Origin: Vulcanimicrobiota bacterium
GTDB lineage: Bacteria; Vulcanimicrobiota; Vulcanimicrobiia; Vulcanimicrobiales; Vulcanimicrobiaceae
DNA length: 13,743 nucleotides
Assembly (NCBI GenBank): GCA_019245275.1
Contig: JAFARW010000026.1
Coordinates: 1 to 13,743 of the forward strand
Direction: 5' to 3'
The position numbers were made by a program, and so were the translations under genes. This document shows, one piece after another, positions 6,280-13,414 of the stretch. Every line of letters starts with the position of its first letter. Position 1 is the stretch's first letter. Under the pieces are notes generated by a model. The model had not been told where the DNA came from and made no database searches. It saw only the letters and a program-made list of their open reading frames with translations.

Positions 6280-7935
6280 ATGGCAAAATACATCTTCTTT
6301 ACGGGCGGCGTCGTTAGCTCGCTCGGGAAGGGGATCACGGCGGCCTCGTTAGGCCGCCTGCTGAAGAGCCGCGGGGTCAGCGTTTCTATTCAGAAGCTCG
6401 ATCCGTATATCAACGTCGATGCCGGAACGATGAACCCGTACCAGCACGGTGAGGTCTTCGTAACCGAAGACGGTGCGGAAACGGATCTCGATCTCGGCCA
6501 TTACGAGCGTTTCATCGACGAGAATCTCTCCCGCGCGAACAACGTAACCGCGGGTCAAATCTACGACTCCGTTATCGACAAAGAGCGGCGCGGTGACTAC
6601 TTGGGCGCGACCGTCCAGGTGATTCCACATATTACAAACGAGATCAAAGCCCATATCAAGCGTGTTGCTGAAGAGAGCCACGCCAACGTTTGCATCGTCG
6701 AAGTCGGCGGCACCGTCGGCGATATCGAGTCGCTGCCGTTCCTGGAGGCGATCCGCCAAATCCGTTATGACGTCGGCGATGAGAACGTGATGTTCGTGCA
6801 TCTCACGCTCGTACCGCATCTCGGCGCCGCCGAAGAGCAGAAGACGAAGCCGACGCAGCACTCGGTACGCGAGTTGCGCGCTATCGGAATCTCGCCCGAT
6901 GCGATTGTCTGCCGCACGCAGTCCGCCACGCCGATGTCAATGGAGCTCAAAGAGAAGATCGCACTCTTCTGCGACGTCTCACCGAATGCGGTCGTGCAGA
7001 ATGCGGATGCGATAACGACCTATCAAGTGCCGCTCAACCTGGAAGCCGAAGGCCTCGCCCAGGCGACGGTGCGCAAGCTGCAACTCTCGCACGCCGAGCC
7101 GGCGCTCGAGGATTGGGCTGCGATCGTCGATCGAATCATGCGCCCGAAGCGTCGCGTGCGAGTTGCTCTGATCGGCAAGTACGTCGAGCTCAAAGATGCG
7201 TATATCTCGATCACCGAGGCGCTGCATCATGCAGGAATCGCGCATGACGCTCACGTCGAAATCGCTCGCGTCGATTCCGAAACGGTCGAAAATGAAGGCG
7301 TCGGCGTACTGCACGACTGCCATGGCATCTTGGTTGCTCCGGGGTTCGGTGCGCGCGGCGTCAAGGGCAAGTTGCGCGCCATCAAACATGCGCGCGAAAA
7401 CAAGATTCCATTTCTGGGCATCTGTTACGGAATGCAGCTCGCATGCATCGAGTTCGCGCGCAACGTTTGCGGTCTTGCTGAGGCGATGACGAGTGAAGTC
7501 GACGAGACGACGCCCGACCCCGTAATAGATTTCCTGCCCGACCAGCGGAATCTGGAGCTCATGGGCGGCACGATGCGCTTAGGTGCCTACGCGTGCACGT
7601 TGGAACCCGACACGCTCGCAAAGACTGCGTATGGTGAAACGGAAATCAGCGAGCGGCACCGTCACCGGTACGAGTTCAACAATCGCTACCGCGATTTGTT
7701 CGCCGAAAACGGCATGCGGTTCTCCGGTCACCATCAGGTCGGCAAGACCTCGCTGGTAGAGGTGATCGAATTGCCCGTCGATCTGCATCCATGGTTCTTA
7801 GGGACGCAAGCGCATCCGGAATTCAAATCGCGTCCCAACCGCCCGGCGCCGCTCTATCGCGACTTCATCGGCGCGACTCTTCTACACGAGGCATCCGTTG
7901 GGCAACGCACAATGGCGTCGCCCGTTTCCAGCTGA
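6280..7935 (+). CDS. pyrG: CTP synthase, glutamine-hydrolysing
   Basis: 551 residues, as expected. It makes CTP from UTP with ATP and ammonia released from glutamine, the last step of pyrimidine nucleotide synthesis. The synthetase domain (1-270) opens with FFTGGVVSSLGKGI (the P-loop region) and contains KLDPYINVDAGTMNPYQHGE and the regulatory CTP-site region VEVGGTVGDIES. The class I glutamine amidotransferase domain (about 290-540) has the nucleophile Cys382 in FLGICYGMQ and the remaining triad His512 and Glu514 in AHPEF. There is no clear ribosome-binding site before ATG 6280. TAAGAT at 6265-6270 has the TANNNT form of a -10 box placed for a leaderless message, which is weak evidence. Its stop TGA lies inside a CTGA that probably starts the next gene. 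Confidence 0.98.
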   Translation: MAKYIFFTGGVVSSLGKGITAASLGRLLKSRGVSVSIQKLDPYINVDAGTMNPYQHGEVFVTEDGAETDLDLGHYERFIDENLSRANNVTAGQIYDSVIDKERRGDYLGATVQVIPHITNEIKAHIKRVAEESHANVCIVEVGGTVGDIESLPFLEAIRQIRYDVGDENVMFVHLTLVPHLGAAEEQKTKPTQHSVRELRAIGISPDAIVCRTQSATPMSMELKEKIALFCDVSPNAVVQNADAITTYQVPLNLEAEGLAQATVRKLQLSHAEPALEDWAAIVDRIMRPKRRVRVALIGKYVELKDAYISITEALHHAGIAHDAHVEIARVDSETVENEGVGVLHDCHGILVAPGFGARGVKGKLRAIKHARENKIPFLGICYGMQLACIEFARNVCGLAEAMTSEVDETTPDPVIDFLPDQRNLELMGGTMRLGAYACTLEPDTLAKTAYGETEISERHRHRYEFNNRYRDLFAENGMRFSGHHQVGKTSLVEVIELPVDLHPWFLGTQAHPEFKSRPNRPAPLYRDFIGATLLHEASVGQRTMASPVSS

Positions 7936-8678
7936 ACCCCCAAGACATTACCGCCGTCATCCTGACGAAGGACGAGGAGCAGAATCTGCCCCGCGTCCTG
8001 GATAGTTTGCCTGCGCAATGCGCGATTTTGGTTGTCGACGCGTATTCAGCTGATCGAACGAGAGAGATTGCACGTCAACGCGGCGCGCAGGTGTTGCAGC
8101 GCGATTGGCGCGGCTTCATTGATGCGCGGCTTTTCGCATTGGCGGCGGTTCGCACAGCGTGGACGCTGATGATCGATGCCGACGAGGCGCTCGATAAAAC
8201 GTTGCGCGATGCCATCCTGGCAGCCTACGGTCAAGCCGATGCGTACCGGGTGGCTCGGACGACATATTTCTGCGGCCGGCCGATGCGTGTCTGGACGAAC
8301 GAACGTATTGTGCGCCTCTTCCAAACCCATCTCGGCGTTCTGCGCTCGCGTGCCGTTAGCGACGATGCTCAAGTTCACGAAGTCTGGTCTGTGCCCGGGC
8401 GCGTCGACGATTTGCCGGGTACACTGCTGCACTACTCTTATCCGACGACTGCATCGTACCGAGCGAAATTCGCGCGCTATACCGATCTTGAATCGGCGGT
8501 CACTCCATCGAGTCCGGCAAGGCTGGCGGCCGAGGAGCTACGGTCGATTGCGCGGTTCTTCCATTTAGCTCTGATTCGCGGAGCGGTGCTCGATGGGTGG
8601 CGCGGGTTGTTTGTCGCATGGTGGTCGGCGCGTTATCGGCCAACGGTCTTTCACAAAGCTCTGCTACGCACGTCATGA
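7932..8678 (+). CDS. Family 2 glycosyltransferase (WaaE/KdtX-like), start uncertain
   Basis: About 248 residues. The GT-A fold start ITAVILTKDEEQNLPRVLDSL, the DAYSADRTREIARQRGAQV strand-helix unit, the WRGFIDARLFAL block and the DADE metal/nucleotide-sugar motif (D82-A-D-E85) match family 2 enzymes of the WaaE type, which add sugars to lipopolysaccharide core or other glycolipids. A C-terminal region with a hydrophobic amphipathic stretch (WRGLFVAWWSARY) suggests membrane contact. The frame has no ATG, GTG or TTG between the last pyrG codons and the conserved domain. The nearest ATG (7791) would add a 47-residue tail read out of frame from pyrG. CTG at 7932 overlaps the pyrG stop as CTGA, like the GTGA and ATGA junctions of neighbouring genes, so I chose it. 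The next gene starts in the ATGA at this gene's stop. The sugar and acceptor are unknown. Confidence 0.82.
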   Translation: MNPQDITAVILTKDEEQNLPRVLDSLPAQCAILVVDAYSADRTREIARQRGAQVLQRDWRGFIDARLFALAAVRTAWTLMIDADEALDKTLRDAILAAYGQADAYRVARTTYFCGRPMRVWTNERIVRLFQTHLGVLRSRAVSDDAQVHEVWSVPGRVDDLPGTLLHYSYPTTASYRAKFARYTDLESAVTPSSPARLAAEELRSIARFFHLALIRGAVLDGWRGLFVAWWSARYRPTVFHKALLRTS

Positions 8679-9691
8679 AACACATTGGCCTGGACAGCCG
8701 TTTGACACGCCAGATGTCGGTCGGAATGAAACGCTACGCGATCGAGCTTGCGCAGCGCTTACCGCGCGTCGCGCCGGAGTTCGCGTACGTCATGTTCGAC
8801 CGTGGTTCAAATTTCAGTTTTGCCGAGCAGGTTGCGCTTCCCCGAGCGATGCGCAAAGCGCGCGTTGATTTAGCGCATTTTCTTTCGCTCTACGCGCCGG
8901 TGCTCGCGCCGCGTCCATACGTCGTGACGATTCACGACCTGATTCACCTGCGCTTCCCGCAATTCTTCAAGACCAAAGTCGGGCCGTACTATCGGACCGC
9001 GGTGCGCTACATGGCACGGCGCGCGGCGCGCGTGATCACAGACGACGAACGAACGGTCCACGACCTCGAACGTTTCTTGAAGGTCGATCGGTCTCGCGTG
9101 CGCGTCATTCCGCTCGGTGTTGAAGAGCGCTTTCTCGGCAGCGTTGCGCCACGAGAGCGAACGAGGCCCTATTTTCTCTACGTCGGAAACCACCGCGCGC
9201 ACAAAGACCTGACCACGCTCTTCGAAGCCTGGGGCGGATTGCCCGAGCGTCATGAATTCGATCTCTATTTGACCGGCCACAACGATTTGCAAATCTCGTT
9301 GTTTTCATTGCAGCGTCCATCGCGGCGCATCGTCTTCCTCGGCGACGTCGATGCGAACGACTTGCCGTCGCTGTATGCTGGCGCCGTCGCTCTCGTCCAC
9401 CCGTCGCTTCGGGAAGGCTTTGGGCTGCCGATGATCGAGGCGATGGCATCGCGTACGGCGGTCGTTGCATGCGAAGATGCAGCGCCCGGGGTGCTCGAAG
9501 GCGCGATGCTGACGTTTCCGGCGCGCGACGCTGCGGCGATGCGGACGCGCATGGAATGGTTGATTGAGGACGAGGGGCTGCGGACCGCTCTCGTCAATGA
9601 AGGCCGTGCGCGTGCAGAAGGGCTGACCTGGGATCGCTGCGCGCGCGCTACTGCGGATGTCTATCGTGAGGTGTTGGAGGAACTCGCGTGA
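8675..9691 (+). CDS. Family 4 (GT-B) glycosyltransferase
   Basis: 338 residues. The N-terminal Rossmann half has VVTIHDLIHLRFPQFF (83-98), typical of mannosyl- and related transferases that use nucleotide-diphospho-sugars. The C-terminal half has VIPLGVEERF, YVGNHRAHKDLTTLFEAW, and the donor-binding E247...E255 pair in EGFGLPMIEAMA (the E-x7-E motif). It ends in a helix with the usual GLTWDRCA pattern. The ATG at 8675 shares ATGA with the stop of the GT2 gene, so translation of the two is coupled, and they probably act in sequence on the same polysaccharide or glycolipid. An in-frame ATG at 8597 lies inside the previous gene and is less likely. It is a cytoplasmic or membrane-associated enzyme. 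Substrate is not deducible. Confidence 0.9.
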   Translation: MKHIGLDSRLTRQMSVGMKRYAIELAQRLPRVAPEFAYVMFDRGSNFSFAEQVALPRAMRKARVDLAHFLSLYAPVLAPRPYVVTIHDLIHLRFPQFFKTKVGPYYRTAVRYMARRAARVITDDERTVHDLERFLKVDRSRVRVIPLGVEERFLGSVAPRERTRPYFLYVGNHRAHKDLTTLFEAWGGLPERHEFDLYLTGHNDLQISLFSLQRPSRRIVFLGDVDANDLPSLYAGAVALVHPSLREGFGLPMIEAMASRTAVVACEDAAPGVLEGAMLTFPARDAAAMRTRMEWLIEDEGLRTALVNEGRARAEGLTWDRCARATADVYREVLEELA

Positions 9692-11166
9692 CCTTACGAT
9701 GTGTTTGCGTTTTTCTGCTGGTTGCCATGACGGCAACTCTGCCGGCTTTCGCAAAGGCGAATCGGCATGCGGGACCGGCGCCGGCGGAAATCGCCGTCTC
9801 AATCAACGGTGCGCCGCTGAGCGTTGAGCCGCCGCCACGCTTTGTCGGTGGGCGGCTGCTCGTGCCGGTGCGTCGGATTCTCGACGCGCTCGGATTGCCG
9901 TTCGATCGACGTGGGAAGACGATCACAACTCAAGCCGGAGACCACACGATCACTCTAAATGAGGGCTCAGTGGAATTGCGCGGTATCCTCTATGCGCCGC
10001 TGAGATTTTTCAGCGCCGGACTCGGAGCCAGCGCCGAATACGACCCGCGCGGACGCAAAGTTGAGATCATCTCGGGTTCGGTCGGTCATTCCAGCGTTGT
10101 ATCCGTAGCCGGGGGTGGCCGCGAATACATGGGCGTCGTCCAAGCGGTCGACAACGATTCGCGACCGCCCTCGATCACGGTAACGAGCGGCGCGTCGGTG
10201 AAAACCGTGCGCATCTCTCCCGGTGCGCAGTTCGTCATCAGCGATGTGGCGGCAAACACGAGCGTACCGGGTTCGCTCGAAAGTGTTCACGTCGGTGACT
10301 ATGCGAAGATCTCGGTTCGAAAAGACGGCTCGGTCGATCGCGTGATCGATTCTTTTGCCTCGGCACATGGAAAAATTGCCGCGCTGAGCGGCAACACGAT
10401 CTTGCTTAATGACGGCCAGGTGATTATTCCAACGGGCGTTACCGCGCTCTCGCTGAACGGTGTAGGCGCGCGAACAACTGATTTGCAGGTCGGCGACGAC
10501 GTCGACGTGCGTTACAACTTAGAGACATCCGAGGTCCGTGAAATCATCGCGTCGCGCAGAGCGCCGACGGCGATGATTGCAGCGGGTTCCGTCGCGATCG
10601 AATCGGTTGAGCCTTCCGTGAATCGCCCGCTACGGCAAGGCGATTCGTTCTCGATTACGATGCGCGGCACGCCGGGGGGGCAAGCTACCTACGACGTGGG
10701 CGCCTATTTTACGGGCTTGCCTCTCAGAGAATCGTCGCCCGGTGTCTATACTGGGCGCTACACGGTTCCGCGCGGCGCCAACTTCGCTTTCGCGCCGATC
10801 TTCGGACACCTGACCGTTCGCGGCACCGAGGCGCCACGTGCACAATCTGCAAGCGAGATTTCGGCGTCCAGCTTGCCGCCGGGAGTCGCCGATATCGCGC
10901 CCGAGCAAGGGCAGACCGTCAACAACTCGCAGCCGAGCATCTACGCGACGTTCACAGCGGGTGCGGTGCCCGTTAGTCCATCCAGCGTCGTCTTGATCGT
11001 CAATGGGCATGACGTCACGGCCAGCGCGACACGCAATGCGAGGTTCATTGAGTACCATCCCTTGTCTGCATATGGCGATGGCGACGTTCGCGTGACCGTA
11101 CGCGTGGGAGATATGGCCGGCAATTCGACGTCGAAAAGCTGGACTTTCACGATCCGGACGCATTAG
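9688..11166 (+). CDS. Secreted multidomain protein: copper-amine-oxidase-N domain plus Ig-like domain
   Basis: 492 residues with a signal peptide (hydrophobic 6-20, AFA cleavage site near 22). Residues about 37-128 match the copper amine oxidase N-terminal domain, a wall- or envelope-associated module with no enzyme activity of its own (INGAPL, RLLVPVRRILDALGL, YAPLRFFSAGLGA). Two beta-rich repeats follow (about 146-220 and 221-290), each with a GKI/VVQAV start and a VGD(Y/D) turn, similar to DUF5666-like folds. Residues 301-382 contain a PGVYTGRYTV unit. The last part (about 400-490) is a bacterial Ig-like domain (VVLIVNGHDVTASA...VRVGDMAGNSTSKSWTF). The GTG at 9688 overlaps the GT4 stop (GTGA) and has GGAGG 7 bases upstream (9676-9680). 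Its last codon runs into the next gene's ribosome-binding site. Likely an envelope protein. Function is unknown. Confidence 0.82.
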   Translation: MTLRCVCVFLLVAMTATLPAFAKANRHAGPAPAEIAVSINGAPLSVEPPPRFVGGRLLVPVRRILDALGLPFDRRGKTITTQAGDHTITLNEGSVELRGILYAPLRFFSAGLGASAEYDPRGRKVEIISGSVGHSSVVSVAGGGREYMGVVQAVDNDSRPPSITVTSGASVKTVRISPGAQFVISDVAANTSVPGSLESVHVGDYAKISVRKDGSVDRVIDSFASAHGKIAALSGNTILLNDGQVIIPTGVTALSLNGVGARTTDLQVGDDVDVRYNLETSEVREIIASRRAPTAMIAAGSVAIESVEPSVNRPLRQGDSFSITMRGTPGGQATYDVGAYFTGLPLRESSPGVYTGRYTVPRGANFAFAPIFGHLTVRGTEAPRAQSASEISASSLPPGVADIAPEQGQTVNNSQPSIYATFTAGAVPVSPSSVVLIVNGHDVTASATRNARFIEYHPLSAYGDGDVRVTVRVGDMAGNSTSKSWTFTIRTH

Positions 11167-11175
11167 GAGAAAGTA

Positions 11176-12762
11176 ATGATCATGCGGCTTGGGCCGGCGG
11201 TGCTAGTCGCCGCATTTTTAATCGGCGGCTGTGGTGGTGGCGCCTCGAACGGCGCGGGCGGTTCAACGCTCGTCGTCGCGCGCGTTAAAGACGCAGTGAT
11301 ACTCGATCCGGCTCAGGCGACGGATGGCTTATCGCTGAACCTCACACAGGAAGTGATGTGGGGGCTCGTACGTTTCAAGCCGGGCAGCTTCGATATCGAG
11401 CCGGGTTTAGCGCAAAGCTGGAAGGCCTCGCCGGATGGAAAGCGATGGACGTTCACACTGCGCAAAGGGTTGAAGTTCTCGGATGGGACGCCGGTTGATG
11501 CAGCAGCGGTCAAGTGGAACTTCGATCGTTGGCGCCTGACGAGCAACCCGAACCACGGGAACGACACCTACCAATACTATGCGGCGATGTTCGGCGGGTT
11601 CCCGGGGATCATCACCGACGTTCGAGCTTCGAATGCGACGACCGTAACCTTTACGCTCGCGCGACCGCTCGCGCCGTTCCTGCACGATGTCGCCATGCCG
11701 TCGTTCGCAATCGGATCGCCGGCTGCGATTCGTGCTTCTCATGAAGCCTTTGCACTGCAGCCCGTCGGCTATGGACCCTATACGGTCGCCGAGTGGGTCA
11801 AGGACGACCACATCACCCTTCAGGCAAACCCGCTCTTCAAGGATGGTGGCAAGCCCGCATACTCGACGATCATCATTCGCGACATTCCGGATCAAGCGAC
11901 AAGCGTACTTTCTCTGCAAAAAGGCGACGTGGATGTCTTAACGGATCCGCGTCCGGACGATGCGGCGCAACTTTCGAAGCAAAGCGGCATCACGATTTAC
12001 CAGCAGCCCAGCAACAACAACTCGTATGTGGCGCTGAATCTTGAGAAGACGCCTTTCCAGAAGTTGCAGGTGCGCCGTGCGATTGCATATGCGATCAACG
12101 TACCCCAGATCGTGCATGCGTTTTACAGCCGCGGCGCGACCGTAGCCGACAATTGGACGCCTCCAAAGATGTTGGGCGAGGATCCGACGCTCAAACACAC
12201 ACCGTTCGATCCGCAACGTGCGCGTGCGCTGCTCGCACAAGCCGGAGCGACAAACTTCTCGACGCAGCTGTACTATCCAACCGCGCCACGGCCGTATATG
12301 CCGGAGCCACAGCGAATCGCCGAGGCGATTCAGGCGAATCTGAAAGCCGTCGGAGTCACCGTGACGCTCGTGCCGTTCGAGTGGGGCGTTTTTCTAAGCA
12401 AGATCCGCAACGGCGAGCATCCAATGTGCTTGATCGGCTGGTCAGGCGATAATGGAGATCCGGATAACTTCTTTTATCCGCTACTCGATCAGGACAGCGC
12501 CCACAAGCCGAACGCACAAAATTATTCGTTCTGGCGCGATCCGAACTATCACAAGTTGATGTTGGCGGGGCAGGCGACGCCGGACGATGCGAAGCGTGCG
12601 GCGATCTATCGTCAAGCGAACGCGATGGTTATCGACCAGGCTCCGGCGGTACCGATCGTGCACACGACCGTGCCGATCGCGTTCAAGTCGTCGATCGGCG
12701 GTTATATTCCGCGCCCCGATACCGCGATCAATTTCGAGTTGCTCAAACCGAAGACACACTAG
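11176..12762 (+). CDS. Peptide/nickel-type ABC transporter substrate-binding lipoprotein (SBP family 5)
   Basis: 528 residues, as expected for family 5 solute-binding proteins (DppA/OppA/NikA type). A lipoprotein signal is clear: hydrophobic 8-16 and lipobox IGGC with Cys19 as the lipidation site, followed by a Gly/Ser/Ala linker. LAQSW (78-82), SPDGKRWTFTLRKGLKFSDG (85-104) and GYGPYTVAEW with LQANP are family hallmarks. The protein should sit on the outer face of the cytoplasmic membrane and bind a small peptide or similar ligand. The ATG at 11176 has AGGAGA (11165-11170), which overlaps the previous stop codon. An ATG at 11182 is less well placed. No permease or ATPase gene follows. hinT begins at the stop codon (TAGTG), so the transporter core must be encoded elsewhere. 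The ligand cannot be told from sequence. Confidence 0.92.
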   Translation: MIMRLGPAVLVAAFLIGGCGGGASNGAGGSTLVVARVKDAVILDPAQATDGLSLNLTQEVMWGLVRFKPGSFDIEPGLAQSWKASPDGKRWTFTLRKGLKFSDGTPVDAAAVKWNFDRWRLTSNPNHGNDTYQYYAAMFGGFPGIITDVRASNATTVTFTLARPLAPFLHDVAMPSFAIGSPAAIRASHEAFALQPVGYGPYTVAEWVKDDHITLQANPLFKDGGKPAYSTIIIRDIPDQATSVLSLQKGDVDVLTDPRPDDAAQLSKQSGITIYQQPSNNNSYVALNLEKTPFQKLQVRRAIAYAINVPQIVHAFYSRGATVADNWTPPKMLGEDPTLKHTPFDPQRARALLAQAGATNFSTQLYYPTAPRPYMPEPQRIAEAIQANLKAVGVTVTLVPFEWGVFLSKIRNGEHPMCLIGWSGDNGDPDNFFYPLLDQDSAHKPNAQNYSFWRDPNYHKLMLAGQATPDDAKRAAIYRQANAMVIDQAPAVPIVHTTVPIAFKSSIGGYIPRPDTAINFELLKPKTH

Positions 12763-13115
12763 TGGCTGAGGGCGATCCGAATTGCATTTTCTGTAAGATC
12801 ATCGCGGGTGAGATTCCGGCGCGCGAACTCTTTCGCGACGATGACATCCTAGCAATCGAAGACGTCAATCCGCAGGCGCCCAGTCACGTGCTGGTGATGC
12901 CGCAGGCACATGTGGCAAACATGTCGACGTTTTCTGATACGGCTTCAGCTGAGAAGGTCGCGAGGTTACTTTCAAAGGCCGCCGAGATCGGGCGGCAGCG
13001 CGGCGCCAAAGGCTTCCGGCTCGTTATCAACGAGGGAAGTGACGGCGGCCAAACCGTTGAGCACCTTCACGTTCATGTGCTCGCCGGACGCCACATGCGC
13101 TGGCCCCCCGGCTAA
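12762..13115 (+). CDS. hinT: HIT-family nucleotide hydrolase (HinT type)
   Basis: 117 residues, full length. HinT proteins are purine nucleoside phosphoramidases that cleave AMP from amine adducts, in the cytoplasm. The histidine triad is H101-L-H103-V-H105-V-L, and His103 is the expected nucleophile. CIFCKIIAGEIPA near the start carries the Cys8/Cys11 pair seen in zinc-binding members. FRLVINEGSDGGQTVEHLHVHVLAGR and the terminal WPPG are typical, so the C-terminus is complete. The GTG at 12762 shares its G with the previous TAG stop. No strong ribosome-binding site is present, so coupling from the lipoprotein gene is likely. The stop TAA lies at the start of a repeat element. Neighbourhood hinT-rpsU-yqeY is common in bacteria. 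Confidence 0.94.
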   Translation: MAEGDPNCIFCKIIAGEIPARELFRDDDILAIEDVNPQAPSHVLVMPQAHVANMSTFSDTASAEKVARLLSKAAEIGRQRGAKGFRLVINEGSDGGQTVEHLHVHVLAGRHMRWPPG

Positions 13116-13129
13116 ACTTGTCGAAGGGC
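13112..13129 (+). repeat. Copy 1 of a dispersed repeat, containing the hinT stop codon
   Basis: CTAAACTTGTCGAAGGGC matches copy 3 (13203-13220) at 16 of 18 bases, and both differences are transitions. The TAA of hinT lines up with TGA in copy 3, so the element supplies the stop codon. I recognise this as a short repeat common in GC-rich environmental genomes, recalled from memory. Confidence 0.6.
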
Positions 13130-13145
13130 CAGCACTGTGTTAGAG

Positions 13146-13156
13146 TGTCGAAGGCC
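13146..13156 (+). repeat. Copy 2 of the dispersed repeat, degenerate
   Basis: TGTCGAAGGCC shares TGTCGAAGG with the other two copies and lacks their 5' part. GGCC at 13127-13130 and 13153-13156, with CACT/AGTG inside, can form a hairpin with copy 1. Confidence 0.35.
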
Positions 13157-13202
13157 TACGACCACGGGCCGATTTTTGGCGTCTTCATTTGCTTGCCTTG
13201 TC

Positions 13203-13220
13203 CTGAGCTTGTCGAAGGGC
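13203..13220 (+). repeat. Copy 3 of the dispersed repeat, full core
   Basis: CTGAGCTTGTCGAAGGGC, preceded by TTGTC. This is the complete form of the well-known 'CTGAGCTTGTCGAAGG' repeat, whose translations (LSLSKG, PELVEG, STSSGQ) turn up as spurious peptides in annotations. It lies 24 bases before the rpsU start. Confidence 0.6.
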
Positions 13221-13227
13221 GCCCGAA

Positions 13228-13234
13228 GGGAGGG
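13228..13234 (+). promoter_or_regulatory. Ribosome-binding site of rpsU
   Basis: GGGAGGG lies 9 bases before the TTG at 13244. It is strong and decides that TTG is the start, since an in-frame TGA at 13238-13240 rules out any earlier one. Confidence 0.6.
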
Positions 13235-13243
13235 TTGTGAAAA

Positions 13244-13414
13244 TTGGAAGTACGTGTTGCTCCGGGCGAAACGATCGAGAGCGCGCTACGCCGTTTCAAG
13301 AAAGCCACCCAGAAGGCCGGCGTCTTGGCTGAGGCGCGCAAGCACGAACACTACGAAAAGCCCAGCGTTCGCCGTAAAAAGAAGTCAGCAGCTGCGCGCA
13401 AACGCCGCACTTAG
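13244..13414 (+). CDS. rpsU: 30S ribosomal protein S21
   Basis: 56 residues, normal for S21, and easily missed because it is short and starts with TTG. The translation begins MEVRVAPGETIESALRRF followed by KKATQKAGVLAEARKHEHYEKPSVRRKKK and a basic tail, matching S21 from end to end (the E.IESALRRFK and R.H..YEKPS.RRK patterns). S21 binds the 30S platform near the anti-Shine-Dalgarno end of 16S rRNA and helps translation initiation. An in-frame TGA lies two codons upstream of the TTG, so no longer form is possible. The first in-frame ATG does not exist within the gene, which makes TTG firm. Its stop TAG shares a G with the GTG start of yqeY. hinT-rpsU-yqeY is a frequent bacterial order. Confidence 0.93.
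   Translation: MEVRVAPGETIESALRRFKKATQKAGVLAEARKHEHYEKPSVRRKKKSAAARKRRT

Larger units (their letters stand above)
13116..13243. other. Gap between hinT and rpsU
   Basis: 128 bases with no supported gene on either strand. It holds the three repeat copies, a hairpin between copies 1 and 2, and a weak terminator-like unit (GGCC 13153-13156, GGCC 13167-13170, then gaTTTTT to 13177) with only a 4-pair stem. No convincing promoter for rpsU was found. Confidence 0.5.

Noticed and set aside
4108..6861. Several long minus-strand open frames opposite rpmE, prfA, prmC and pyrG
   Set aside because: They lie opposite well-identified conserved genes, have low-complexity Arg/Ala/Ser-rich translations, and lack recognisable domains or ribosome-binding sites.
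7791..7931. An ATG at 7791 as the start of the GT2 gene
   Set aside because: It would put 47 residues without family similarity before the conserved domain and overlap pyrG by 145 bases. The CTGA junction is more in keeping with the neighbours, though not proven.
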